Source of the DNA: Ephemerocybe angulata
Lineage: Eukaryota > Basidiomycota > Agaricomycetes > Agaricales > Psathyrellaceae
Length of the DNA: 64,000 nt
Assembly (NCBI GenBank): GCA_013368325.1
Contig: JAACJK010000109.1
Span: forward strand, 310,001-374,000
Direction of reading: 5' to 3'
The translations under genes and the position numbers were made by a program. The first letter of the stretch is position 1; every line of letters starts with the position of its first letter. The notes beneath the pieces were generated by a model. It was not told the DNA's origin. It ran no database searches and saw nothing but the letters and a program-made list of their open reading frames with translations. Of the stretch, positions 43,144 through 54,105 are shown one piece after another.

Positions 43144-45347
43144 TCAGTCACTGTCAGTCCTTGCCTCTGTCTCTACCTCTGTCGGCGGCTCGAATCGTTC
43201 ATATCCACCAATTCCTTGGGGAGAAGAGTGATCAACCGTGATGAAGAAAAGCGAGAACTCACATGGTCGATATACTCTGGCTTTTATGGACTGGCGAACA
43301 CGGGTGGCACCGGCGATCCCGAGCCTATTGGGCCCTTCTCATCCCCACAAACTAATCACCATCCTCCCTAGCAACATGTGCCTGGCAATTCAATTAACGG
43401 TCTCCACTTGGCCCCCGGATGGTCTCTCACCTTGCTTTCTATAGGCTTTACTCGCCAGTGATAACTTATACCTGGCTGCAATCATCTCCTGGGCCACCAG
43501 CTCCGACTTCGAGCAGCTTCTTCCGAGCTGGAAGTGGGCTTAGATAACCCTTTGGCAAGGATACTGTATCCCATTCAACATTTAGGACTTCCTTCACCCG
43601 TGTTCTTGCGTTCTTTTTCTCACTGGCACAACGTCGGCGAGAGGCCTGACACTGATGTCGGACTCGTACATAAGCCAGGGTGCTCTTTGCTGGGCCTCAT
43701 ATGTACACCTGGCAGCCTATTGGCCACCCTGGTTTGTATGCTTCTATTCTGAGACAGCGCCTCTGGGCTGTCGGCGCTTTATTGGGCGCTGGTCTAGCTG
43801 CCGAATCTCTTTGACCATGCCTCCCGCTATCGTCGGCTCTTTCTCACTCGGAATACGCAAGTTTAACCCGTGTAACTCTGATAGGGGTGGATTCGAGGCT
43901 TGTTGCCCATCACTGGCTCAATCTTTACCACCCGCTCTTAACGCATGCGATCCTAGGCGACTCTGACCAAGGGGTTAATTCTACAAGCGTCTACTTGGCG
44001 GCTGCAATTTTCTGTTGGGGCCACGAGGGTCCGGTCGTCGTGGGCGACGGACGGCACGGGTATTGCCTGCATCTAAAGCACGTTGGCCTACTCTAATAAC
44101 CTTAGGATTCCGGCAGCGTCGAGTGTACTTACACGAAGATGCCGCCGAGACTAAGGAACCTTATATCGTTCTCGACTCTCGTCATACTCTTCTGCAAATA
44201 ATGATGAGCATCTCGTCTGGTGACGACCTCTCCCCCTCTTCTTTGTCCCAAAACACGGCTCGGCCGAATTATGACTGTCTTACCTGGTCTAGATAATCTT
44301 CACGTCCTCTCTACGCCCTTGCCTCCCTTCTATGGCTGTTTTTGCTACTTGCAGCACTTTCACGGGAGCTCGAACGTGATCCTGGCTCATCTCGCATCTC
44401 CGGGCGGTCCGATAATTGCTGTTGTAACGGCGAAATAGCGTTTACGCCTTCCCAAATGCACCTACTCAGCTATCCAGGTTATCTGCTCGTTCTGATGGAG
44501 CATCCCTGTCTCGTTATGATACTTATTCAATGGAACTATGGCGTACTTCTCTCCATGGCCATAATGTCGGTGGTCAGCTGCTGTCTGGCCCAGAGCAGGA
44601 ACTCGAGGTTATCTCTGTGTCTGATATTACCGATTGGTAAAAGTAACCTGGCCCATCGATGTCATATCTAACTTGCCTTTGGATCTCGGGAGGGTCTTGA
44701 GTGGTGTACACTCACGATCCCAGGCGGGTGTCGAGAAGCTTTGAGTTGTCCAAACCGGTTCATCGACCCTGAAGTATTGCCGTCGATGGAGGTTGATTAC
44801 GCAGTGTTGGGTCTCTTTTATCTCCTTCATAATAGCGTATATAACGCCACATACCGTCCAAAGGAGTAAAATCTGACGAGAAGTGACATAGATTTTCTTC
44901 CTCGCAGAAGGTGGGGAGAATCATCGTCAGGATGACTCCCCCAATGTTCGGAGGATGCGCTACAAACTGTTTTTAAAAGCAGTTTTGAGATCCGCCAAAT
45001 ATCAAATTTCTGCGTAGCGCTGGGTGAAGATGTGTTATGACCGAGTCTGTCGGAGGACGGCCGGTGTGAAACCCGAGTTGAGGCCGATGAATGCGGAAAT
45101 TATGTTTGAAGTTCGATTTTATCATTCGCTGAAAAGCCAGAGGCTCCGACATGCGAAGGTGAATATTCCACCGTCAGCGCATGCTCTTCTAATCCTGTCC
45201 GGGACCCTTCACAGCTCTTAAGCAACACCTGTCAGACCTACAGTTGGCTTATTTCACCCCGGACACGGAGGATTCCTGCACGGAGACCTTTATTTTGTAA
45301 AGCGGTCATCAGGCTCTTGTTGCACGAATCTTTCCGAGTCTTGAACA
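43144..45347. other. unresolved 2.2-kb region between the AGC kinase and the MFS transporter
   Basis: Divergent promoters must lie at the two ends. Between about 43880 and 44750 successive open stretches occur on the plus strand in different frames: 44015-44296 (ending NYDCLTWSR), a stretch near 44440-44640 (MELWRTSLHGHNVGGQLLSG) and one at 44655-44745 (SNLPLDLGRVLSGVHSRSQA). They look like parts of one damaged or intron-split gene, but I recognise no family and could not link them by convincing splice sites. The remainder holds nothing I can support. Confidence 0.35.
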
Positions 45348-48135
45348 ATGTCTGCGGGTCGTAGCCGGCCTCCCTCGATAGAGACGACTTCTCTGCTCGA
45401 AGAGGCTCCTCCGTCGTACCGCTCTACAGATGACGTCAGTAGCGCGTCCAGCTCACCAGTTGAGGATATCTCCCAACCGCCGCCACCCATAAACGCATTC
45501 TCGACAACAGAGCTCGCATGGATGCTGGCGGGCCTGTGGTCGGGCGTTCTCTTGGGCGCGTTTGACGGTATGTTCTCCGCATCCCTTTACGGGAACTCCA
45601 GAGTAACATTACACACAGGGACCGTGGTTGCAACTCTCTTGACGCCAATTGGGAGCGAGTTTAACGCATCCAATCAGGCTTCTTATATAGGGACTTCATA
45701 CCTGCTGTCTGTGTGCTGCTTCACTCCGCTATATGGTCAGTGGGAAGCCACATTCGGTGTTAGCAACGTGTATTAACCTTCTCGCTAGGTCGCTTGGCAG
45801 ATATTCTCGGAAGAAAGGGCGCTATGCTTCTGGCCTTGACGCTTTTCGGTATCCTATATCCGCTGCTCTTTCCTTGATGTGCGCCTCATGGCGTCTTCAC
45901 TCTTACTAGGGACAGGCACCATACTCTGCGGCGCTGCGCCTTCGATGAACACGCTTATAGCTGCCCGTGCTATTGCAGGCATGGGGGGAGGAGGGTGAGT
46001 TCCACTTCATTGGCACACCGGACTCACCATTTATTTATGCCGTCACTCCATTCCTATCAGCGTCATGACAGGTGGGTGCATTTAAGCCATGAAAATTTCC
46101 CCTTCAGCTCTCCTGATTTTCATATTTTAAAGTTTCCAGCATCGCGGTTACGGATCTGATTCCGCTGTAAGTTTTTTATTGGACCTTCCTGGACCTACAG
46201 CCCCACTTACTTCGATCCACAGGCAACAGCGAGGGCTATACCAAGGGGTAGCCAACGTGTACGTCTCCTAGGCCCGATAACCATCTTGCTGGTGCTCATC
46301 GTCGTCGCAGATTGTACGGAGTCGGCGCAGGGATGGGTGGCCCCGTTGGTGGCTACATCAACGATAAATTCGGCTGGTGGGTTTCGCCGAATCAACGTCG
46401 TATGCGGAAAGAATCTAACCTTGTTTCTGAACACAGGCGCGTGGCTTTCTATGTACAGGTATGTCGTACACCGGAGGAAGACATCGGTTATTCTTGACCT
46501 AGATCTTCTCATAGGCCCCATTCTTCATATTCGCGATTATCGTGGTTGCCACAAAAGTGAATATCAAGCTCTCAGACCAGGTCGAAAGCCAGAGCTTATC
46601 AGATAAAATCCGCCGGATCGACTTTGTTGGCTCTCTGACGCTGGTCGGATCGGTGGGATGTATGCTCCTGGGCTTCAGCTTCAAGACGACGGAAGAGATC
46701 CCGTGGGGAAGTCCGATGGTATCAGGAATGTTCATCGCCAGTGGCATCTTTACGGTCTCCTTTATCCTTTGCCAGAAGTACTGGGCGCCCTATCCCGTGA
46801 TGCCTCTTCGGTTAATTTCGCAGAGAACACCGCTAGCGGTGTCACTGGCGAATCTGTTTGCTTCCATGTCGGCTTTCTCAATGGTGAGCATCGAAGGTTT
46901 CCCGACTGGTGAATTTCAATGTCCTCACCGTCCCAATCAGCTCTACAACGCACCACTGGCGAGTCGATAACACGAGTTGAAGGTTGAGAAGGGTATTCAT
47001 GGACCTCTAGTATTTTTCAGCCGTCAGGATGGAAAATTCTGCAACATCTGGTACGCACAGTTGTCGTTGGGGGAGAATGAGGCTTATGCTGCCTGACAGG
47101 TCTTTATATGCTGCCCCATTCAGTAAGCACCTCAGCAGCAGAAGCCACGCTTCTCCGGGACTAATGCAGAAGAACAGATAGCGATTCCAACGGGCAGTAT
47201 GTTCGCCGGATGGTAAGCCTTTATGACGTCGAAAGTTTCGTCGTCCTAATAGCCCGATGCAGGCTCATGCGAAGAACAGGCAAACTGTACCGGTTAACGC
47301 TCATTGCTTCTTTCATGTCCATATTCGCCAGCCTCTTGGCCAGCACCTGGAATTCGAGTACACCAAGCTTCCGGCTTTGGGCAGATCTTCTATTTCAAGG
47401 ATTCGGCATGGCGAGCTTCATCACCAGCACATTAATTGTAAGCCGACATCTTGGGCTCTGATTCCAGGATTAAAGAAGCATACCACAGGCAATGATTACG
47501 GCTGTCTACAAACCCGACATGCCCATCGCAACAGGAAGTGAGTTAAATGGTCCCTCGGCGGGAACAGGCTGACAGATCCACTGCAGTTACATACCTTTTC
47601 CGAACAACTGGACAAGTTCTCGGAGTCAGCTTGAGCGGAGCCGTTTTGCAAGCCGTTCTACTCGCAAGACTGAAAGCAAGAATCACCGGCCCTGGAGCTG
47701 AGAAGGTGAGCAGATTGCGACCGACTGAGACCCAATTTTGACCCCCATATATTGCGAATAGATCATACACACCATTCGGTAATGTCTTTCCCTTCGCCAT
47801 TCCAGCAGCCGCTGACAAACGTCTAGGCATACCACTCTGATTATACCCTCTCTTGATCCGCCAATTCGCCAGGCCGCGATTGATTCATATGCAGACGCAT
47901 TGCGCGTCGTCTTTGTCTGCCAAACTCTCATCAGCATTCTTGCATTCGTTACATGTATACCCATCGAGGAGAAGCCTATGGCTCCGTAGGTTCCTGCCCG
48001 CATCGTTGCATATCGGCCCCACTGACATTCTGCGCCGTGGATAGACCAATCCCACCATCCCCGCCACCAATTCCAGCAACACGACCTCTTATAAGCGACA
48101 CCACTGACGACCACATAGACTCATCGAACGCATAA
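45348..48135 (+). CDS. MFS transporter, DHA2/Vba-like (vacuolar amino acid or drug transporter)
   Basis: Major facilitator with about 14 predicted membrane helices split over many short exons. The N-terminus is a Ser/Pro-rich cytosolic tail. Family blocks: LAWMLAGLWSGVLLGAFDG/T, SYIGTSYLLSVCCFTPLYG, motif A RLADILGRKGAM, GTILCGAAPSMNTLIAARAI, VSSIAVTDLIPLRQRGLYQG and motif C GAGMGGPVGGYINDKFGW. Then follow VAFYVQAPFFIFAIIVV, LVGSVGCMLLGFSFKT, LRLISQRTPLAVSLAN and a C-terminal TYLFRTTGQVLGVSLSGAVL. An 11-nt exon (46061-46071) is needed to read GGVMTVSS. The set resembles yeast Vba and Schizosaccharomyces Fnx2 vacuolar basic amino acid transporters. Substrate is inferred. Stop is at 48133-48135; exact joins after 46900 are less certain. 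Confidence 0.82.
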
Positions 48136-48267
48136 CCTGTAGCATTAGTCGATGCATGTATATTGTATAACGCCAAAACATTATATATCTAACAAACATG
48201 GATTAATATCGTCAATAAACGGGCCAGGGCAAGATCCTGTAGATATAACGCACCTATGGGTATGGAG

Positions 48268-48507
48268 TCACTGCTGTTGCTGGGGCAGCTTTTCCTCAAT
48301 CCACCTCCGAGGCCGTTTCTGCACCTTGACTTCCGCCGGGTTGAGCTGCTCCGCTGAATCCGCAAACCCGCCTTTAATGGGACGCGCCGGGCATGGCAGT
48401 ATGTTCGAGGCTGAGACCGTGAAGACCGTAGCAAGAAAGGTGAATCCGAAGAGCGACGAAACGAATGAGCGACGTTGTGTTAGACGAAGGACTTTGTAAA
48501 TGGACAT
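48268..48507 (-). CDS. small single-pass membrane protein, function unknown
   Basis: A 79-residue protein in one exon: basic N-terminus (MSIYKVLRLTQRRSF), one hydrophobic segment (FVSSLFGFTFLATVFTVSAS), NILPCPARP, then a charged stretch ending KRPRRWIEEKLPQQQQ. The basic start plus one helix would suit a mitochondrial inner-membrane or ER protein. I do not recognise a named family. It is divergent from the uS14m gene across 298 bp that must hold both promoters, and it overlaps nothing. Confidence 0.6.
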   Translation of the reverse strand: MSIYKVLRLTQRRSFVSSLFGFTFLATVFTVSASNILPCPARPIKGGFADSAEQLNPAEVKVQKRPRRWIEEKLPQQQQ

Positions 48508-48805
48508 CCTATTAGTGTACCTGCGAAACCAAGTCGCGTCAGCGCCTCATGTTGCCGGCCCCAGCACGAAGAAGCTCACAGGCAATATCTCCATGTCCGC
48601 CCTAGGATCACAGGCACTAAGGGTTCGTTAAACGAGATGGTGGTGGTTGGGGTTAATCAGTCCTTTCCCCGGTTCAGACCGTCCAAAATGTTCGGCGGGC
48701 TTTGTGTTTGTTATGCAACGGCCCCTGGCAGCATGATGCTCTCCACCGAATTCTCAGCTCAGTCCCGTTTCCGCACCTCCATCACCTCCGCCGACAGCTG
48801 CAGCC

Positions 48806-49163
48806 ATGAACGCCCGCGTACTGAGGGATATAAAGGCCCGCATTGGCGTCAAGGACAATGAAGTCCTGAGGAAAGCCTACCTCTATGTCGCGCGCAACAC
48901 TACCCTGCCACCCCAGGTCCGGCACCAGGCCCAACTGCAGCTCAATACTTTCGGACGCTACACGCGACCCACCACGGTGAAGAACCGCTGTATCGCGACA
49001 GGAAGGGGTCGGGGTATCATGAGTGAATTTGGCCTCTGCAGAGTGCGTCCCCTTCTCCTTCCAAACCCGTACAGCCGGTCTGACCGACCTTTACCTGTAG
49101 TTCCAATTCCGTCTAAAGGCTCTGAAGGGAGATCTGAATGGTGTTCAAAAGGCATCCTGGTAA
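48806..49163 (+). CDS. MRP2: mitochondrial ribosomal protein uS14m (Mrp2)
   Basis: Small-subunit mitoribosomal protein of the uS14 family, about 99 residues. Exon 1 reads MNARVLRDIKARIGVKDNEV, LRKAYLYVARNTTLPPQVRH and the conserved NRCIATGRGRGIMSEFGLCR. A roughly 50-nt intron (GTGCGT...CTGTAG) joins it to FQFRLKALKGDLNGVQKASW and stop. The C-terminal KASW is the invariant end of uS14. The CXXC zinc ligands of zinc-binding uS14 forms are absent, as in mitochondrial forms. Start is the first ATG. Confidence 0.93.
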
Positions 49164-49387
49164 ACAGTGGGATCGTGGTACGCTATTGCTATCTATGTAC
49201 TGCTGTTATACATATAACTTAAATTCGTGGTAGTGTCCGTTCCGCATCCTCTGGGTCACGTCTAATAATATCGTCGTATTATACTCATAATTCACAACTT
49301 CCAGTGCAAGGTGCAAATCAAGTGAGAACGAACTTCTTCTCACATACTAGAGTCTGGTTTGCGAGACTACAAGTGAAGGGCTTCAGA

Positions 49388-51196
49388 CTACGCGGGTGTT
49401 GGTGGCGCGAATTCGTCAATCTGCAGAGGCGGTTCTCCCCGCTCCTTCCTCCATCGGTTACACACATTGAAGGTCGCGACATCCGCCAAAAAGCTAGAAG
49501 AAAATTGTTAGTACGATGCGGAGTGACAAGGAGAGTGTCGTACGGATATTTTCTGAAGAAGTGCTCCGATATTTCCCAATTACCATGAGCGAGGACATCA
49601 TCACCGTGGATGGTGACGGCTTTTCGGAAATTTATCAGGCAGTCGGCCAGCTCATATTTCTCTGCATACGCTCTCAGTGCATGAATTCGAGTAAAGAGGA
49701 TGTTGAAGACGTACGGCGGTTATATATCAATTTATCGCGTAGCTCTGGGTGAAGCACGGAGTCAATCACACTTTCTGAATCTCGCGGTCAGCAGCATGCA
49801 AGGGAGAAAGGTAGACTTGATTACCGTGTGGCACAGCTCTGGGATAAGAGTGAGTAAATGAAGACGGGTATGGTGTTCACGGACTACACACCTTTGGCCA
49901 ACAGTCGGCCGCAGCGAGGAAGGTAGACAATAGTTGGAATTTCGCTTGTAATTTTCCAAGTGATAACTTGAATGCGCTTTCAGAAACAATCTCGAGAAAG
50001 AATGAGAGGACGTACTGGATCAGCTTGTAGGCTTCAGATTTATTCGGGTCATCATCGAGCTCAGGGTCATCTGGAGAGACACTTGTCGACAGCGGTGTCC
50101 CTCTTGCCTGCGACGATGAACTAGTTGGTGTCTCGTATGTCTGCTGATGCATGGGTTGGTTCAGCGGTGGCATAGAGATGCCATTGAGGTACGAATTTTG
50201 GTAGCCGTCCATGCTCGTTGGAACATTACCATAAGACGCGGACGAGGGAGGGGAAGGCTGAGCGAAGATGGTAGAGTTCCCAGAGCCGCGCATCATCTCG
50301 GAGAACATCGTAGGTCGGTCCAAGGATCTTGAGTCCTGAGGATATACAGCACTGGATGAAGCCATAGGTGACAGAAGGCTGCCGAAACCGTTCGTCCGCT
50401 CCGAGTCGTCCCCCCTCGTCTTTTTCGACTGGCCAGACAGAGACGCGTCTTCCGCAGGACGTTTCTGACCTTGCAGAGTCGACGTTCCGGGGACACTAGC
50501 CGTTTCCGCCTGAGTGTGGTGCATCTGCTTCTTGCGTTGTTGGAAGCCTTCCCATGCCGTGTCGGTTTCACCCTTGTTAATGAAGGTATTGAAGTCATTT
50601 TGATCCCAGCCCAGCTTGGGGAGGACACCGCCCAAGCCCTCTCCAATGAACGTGGCAAGATTCCTAAGCATGTTCCGCAGTGTCTGGTTTTCCGCCATTA
50701 AGTCTAGATATTGTGAATAAGTTCACGTTGTCTGGGATAAGTTACTGGAGCGCGTACCTTTACAAACATTCCGCATCTCGCCCAGGGCCTCATCTTTCCC
50801 ACCCGAGAGGATTTCGACGCGCGCTTCTAGGTCGCGTATCTGCGAGATATGACATATGAGCACCGCTGCGGTCATAGCTTATATCGGGAACATACTCTTT
50901 GCTGTTTCCGCAGCCGGAATTCGCGTTGAGCAATGCGATTTTGGTCTCTTCGTGCGGCTTGGGAGCTGGGGTGTTTGCATGAACAAACGCGGACATTGAC
51001 GGTTCCATTTGGCCGTGACATACTTTGGATTCTTCTTGCGACCTGGTTTACCAGGTGCACTGCTCCCTTCTCTGCCGTCCCCATGAGACTCAATGTCTGA
51101 CTGGTAAAGTGAGCCCAGAAATCGTTATGCGAGCCCTGAAGTTGTGCACACCTCGAGCTCAGCAGACTCTGACACGCTACGGTCTCTGCCAGCCAT
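49388..51196 (-). CDS. bZIP transcription factor with C-terminal DUF3425-like domain
   Basis: The model needs about ten small exons. Exon 1 starts MAGRDRSVSESAELE and is followed by SDIESHGDGREGSSAPGKPG and RKKNPK. The basic region is SQAARRDQNRIAQREFRLRK, continuing QQRIRDLEARVEILSGGKDE as leucine zipper. A zipper-distal block (LMAENQTLRNMLRNLATFIG) precedes a Ser/Pro-rich middle. The C-terminal domain reads EAYKLIQYHLENYKRNSNYC, VIDSVLHPELRDKLIYNR, YELADCLINFRKAVTIHGDD and CNRWRKERGEPPLQI, ending at 49388. A 14-nt exon (49825-49838) is required to keep the frame. The basic region NxxAQxxFR type matches fungal AP-1-like factors; the target pathway is unknown. Confidence 0.83.
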
Positions 51197-51625
51197 GGTA
51201 AGACTGCTTGTGTGAGAGGGATTACGAGGAGGGAACGGTCTGCCGTGGCCAGAAACTCGTAAGCCTGCCGGCGACAAACATGGTACAACAATATAAATGC
51301 CGGCCGGGTGTGTCAGCATGATGACTCGTACAAGAGCAGGTTAACGGACCCGGTGGTGGGCCGTGGTCAAACCGACTCTATTTTCGAAACTACCATAGCT
51401 AACACCGCTCAATCTACGACTGGTACAGCAGTGGTACGGATAACGCTTCGTGGTCGTCGCCCTTCGGTTGCTGCAGGTGTCATTTGTCGGCGAGGAGAGG
51501 CGACGTGACCTGTCAGAGGTTGCGTAGGGAGGGGTCGTGGTATTTTGCAGCAATCCGAAAAGCCCCCTTCCAGATCGCCGAAGATGGGTGTTTGTGTTTC
51601 ACAGTGACGGGTATGCAAGGGAAGA
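51197..51625. other. intergenic region between the bZIP gene and RPB12
   Basis: About 430 bp between two genes on the same (minus) strand: promoter of the bZIP gene next to 51197 and 3' region of RPB12 near 51625. No gene recognised. Confidence 0.5.
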
Positions 51626-51941
51626 TCATCGAGCCTCAAATTGAACCACTGGACATAGTTGAGCCTTGCACAACTCGAAACGGGCGAGGAACGACGTACT
51701 TCGGCTGGTTCTCTTTTTGTACATGATTCTGTGGCCACACTCCTTGCAACGGATGGGTTCTCGAGCCCTTATCTCGTTTTTGGCACCGCAGTCTGTAAAG
51801 GGTCAGAGCCGTGTCTTTGCCAGATCAAAATTTCAACGCACCAGCACACAGATACTCCATCTCCTGACGGGGTGGGGGCATGAAGACGCCGCCTCCTTGT
51901 GCAGGATTCGCGTTGGCTCCGTTCGGCTGTTGTTTGCTCAT
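51626..51941 (-). CDS. RPB12: Rpb12 (RPABC4), shared zinc subunit of RNA polymerases I, II and III
   Basis: A 71-residue protein in three exons, too split to show as a long reading frame. Exon 1: [20 protein letters not shown] and [14 protein letters not shown] 48-nt intron leads to [20 protein letters not shown] and [12 protein letters not shown] 51-nt intron then leads to the last seven residues MVQFEAR. The four zinc cysteines (CADC and CKEC) and the nearly invariant C-terminus KKRT-RMVQFEAR are all present. This subunit is essential in all three nuclear polymerases. The longer Gly/Gln/Pro N-terminus is typical of fungi. Confidence 0.95.
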
Positions 51942-52522
51942 GGCCGTTGAGGATGGAGTTTCGGACACCGTGACCCAGAGGCCTGAGCGCGGCGATCAGA
52001 GATTCCCACGGTTTCCGCAGACTTCAAGCAGGACGACGAGGTCAACTCTTGAATCAAAGATGCGTTGTACGCTGTCCTCGTGGTGCTTCCCCGTCAAAGT
52101 CGTGCTATTGTCTGATGCGGTGCTCTGACAATGAGACATCGCCGCTGCTTCTCGTGCTGCACACTGGACAATACGAAGTTGAGGACTGTTGAGGACTGCC
52201 GGTGGGTCGTCCCACATCTTATCAGCGGTGCAGCCGTGCCTTGTGGGCTGATCTTCATACGAAAAGCCAAAAAGGAGGGCAGAATATGGGCCAAATGCAG
52301 CAAGATGTGTCTCCTTGCCGACACGGCGGAATTGATGCAGGTTTGCAACGCAGAAAGATACCTTCACGATAATAAGTCGCAGTCTTGACAACCTGACCGT
52401 GGGTTGTTTCTAAGGCAAACTCATGGCCCTTTATATGCCGCCCAGCTTAATCCGCTTTTCGAGGTTGCTCGTTTCCATTCCCCCGAGTCCCTTCTACACT
52501 CTCCCTCCCTCTCCTTCACACT
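51942..52522. other. intergenic region RPB12 / Ser-rich gene, with an uncertain minus-strand open stretch
   Basis: Divergent promoters for RPB12 (-) and the Ser-rich gene (+). On the minus strand 52391-51996 is open (131 codons, with possible internal short introns, e.g. GTATGAAG...GATAAG). It could be a small unrecognised gene or a shadow. Before 52523 the sequence is strongly pyrimidine-rich. Confidence 0.4.
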
Positions 52523-53430
52523 ATGTCGACTCCCCTTCCTTCCTTTGTAGAACTCATGGCCTCCTTGGGCTTGGAACAGAAACCTGCAGCGGCCGTGGAC
52601 CCCACAGAGCCGACCCTTTCCCCGCCTTCTTCTCCTAAGATCCCCTCGCCGGTCAAGGCAAAGTCCAGCCCCTCGTTGCGCGAAGTGGCATCCAGGCAGA
52701 GAACCACCCGTTTCTCCCCCTACACCTCCGGGAATGTGAGTTTTCATGGTCGCCCCAGATTAACTGCTTCTGAACACGGCTCGATCAGACTTCTACCCGT
52801 CGAGGCAGTGTCTCCTCTACGTCTTCTTACTCCTCGTCCTCGCGGGGTAATTCCCCTATCCAAGAGGTGATTCATTTAAAATCAACGCGCCACATACGAT
52901 CAAACCTAATTAGGCTTTCCCTGCAGACCTTTGGTCCACAGTCGACCGCTCCTCGCGCTCGCCGCTCCAGGAACGCGTTGTGTCTGAATATCTACGGGTC
53001 AACAAGTGACCTGATGCCGGCCAACATGCCCATCTCGACCTATGTGCGCCGAAAGACGCCTGCCACTACCCCAACCTCCCCAACCTTCCCCCAAGACACC
53101 GGATCTGACGCGACATCCGATATACCAATGACTTTGACGATACCCGTCCTACCCACCCTCCTCCCCAACTCTGCAAGCTCCGAAGCTTTCCCTATCACCC
53201 CGAAGGATCTGGACGCCACCTTCCCAGACCGATTGTCGCCACGGATGCCGAAGAGGTCTTTGAATCGGAAACCTTCGCCAGAATACCTCTCTGAGCATCA
53301 CGCGAAGGGTAGGGCCCGCGGCAATAGCCATTGCCAGCCCTACTTCACAGGTGTCCGTATCTCTACAGCCTCACGGTACTCGCTGAACGAGCAATTTATG
53401 CGAAAAGACGCGCTCGTCGACACTGCATAA
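52523..53430 (+). CDS. Ser/Pro/Thr-rich hypothetical protein
   Basis: Three exons: 52523 to about 52735 (MSTPLPSFVELMASLGLEQK, then PSSPKIPSPVKAKSSPSLRE), a short Ser-rich exon (RRGSVSSTSSYSSSSRGNSP) and a long exon from about 52928 to 53430 (ARRSRNALCLNIYGSTSDLM, RRKTPATTPTSPTFPQDTG, ending MRKDALVDTA). It is low in complexity with many SP/TP sites and basic patches, and has no membrane segment. The first 20 residues (PSFVELMASLGL) may form a short conserved helix. No family recognised. Many phosphorylation-type sites suggest a disordered, regulated protein, which is inference. Confidence 0.65.
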
Positions 53431-54105
53431 GCCGTTGCATAAACCTTGTCTGGTTTTGTCCAGACTTTCTGCAGGCCCAGTTTCCTTAGCTCCAGCCATT
53501 GGTTTTGGAAGGAAATCCCGTAGGACATTGTAACAATAGCCATCTTACTGCATGCGCGCATCGCCCCACATTCTTTTATTGCATTGTAGTCTTCTTTTCT
53601 GTGCCTCTTGACTACTTTGTTGCCCTCATTCCCAAGTCACTTTTTGGTCTGAACGCATCTCGTCTTTTGTTGTCGTCGCATCACAATCTCTTCGTTTTTA
53701 CTTTGGATTCATCTAGAACTCTTACGTTCACTTTGAACACCGTTGCCATTCCTTTTTGCTCATTCCATTCCAGCTTGATTCCAACCAGACCTGTCGTTAC
53801 TATATGGACAACGGACCACGGGCCCCATGGACAAAGAGAACATTCTCTCTCTTAGCATATCTTTCACGCATCATGTAACAGATGCGTAGTATTAGTTGGC
53901 CTCCCAACATCCCACTCACTACCTCTCGGACTGTTTATCGCTCTTTCTCTGTTGCATCAACGGGATCTCCATAGGTCGTAGCACACATGTTTTCTTGTAT
54001 TTAGATCAGCATATCTGGATACATACAACATCTTCGTCGCCGTCTACCGCTGACAGTCGTCACCGGACATTCCCTACCAAGGCACACAATATGGTAACCA
54101 GGTGA
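53431..54105. other. convergent intergenic region
   Basis: About 675 bp between two converging stop codons. It is T/C-rich on the plus strand and presumably holds both 3' untranslated regions. No gene recognised. Confidence 0.55.

Noticed and set aside
49516..49752. A 78-codon plus-strand frame (MRSDKESVVRIFSEE...)
   Set aside because: It lies antisense to bZIP C-terminal exons that match family sequence on the minus strand.
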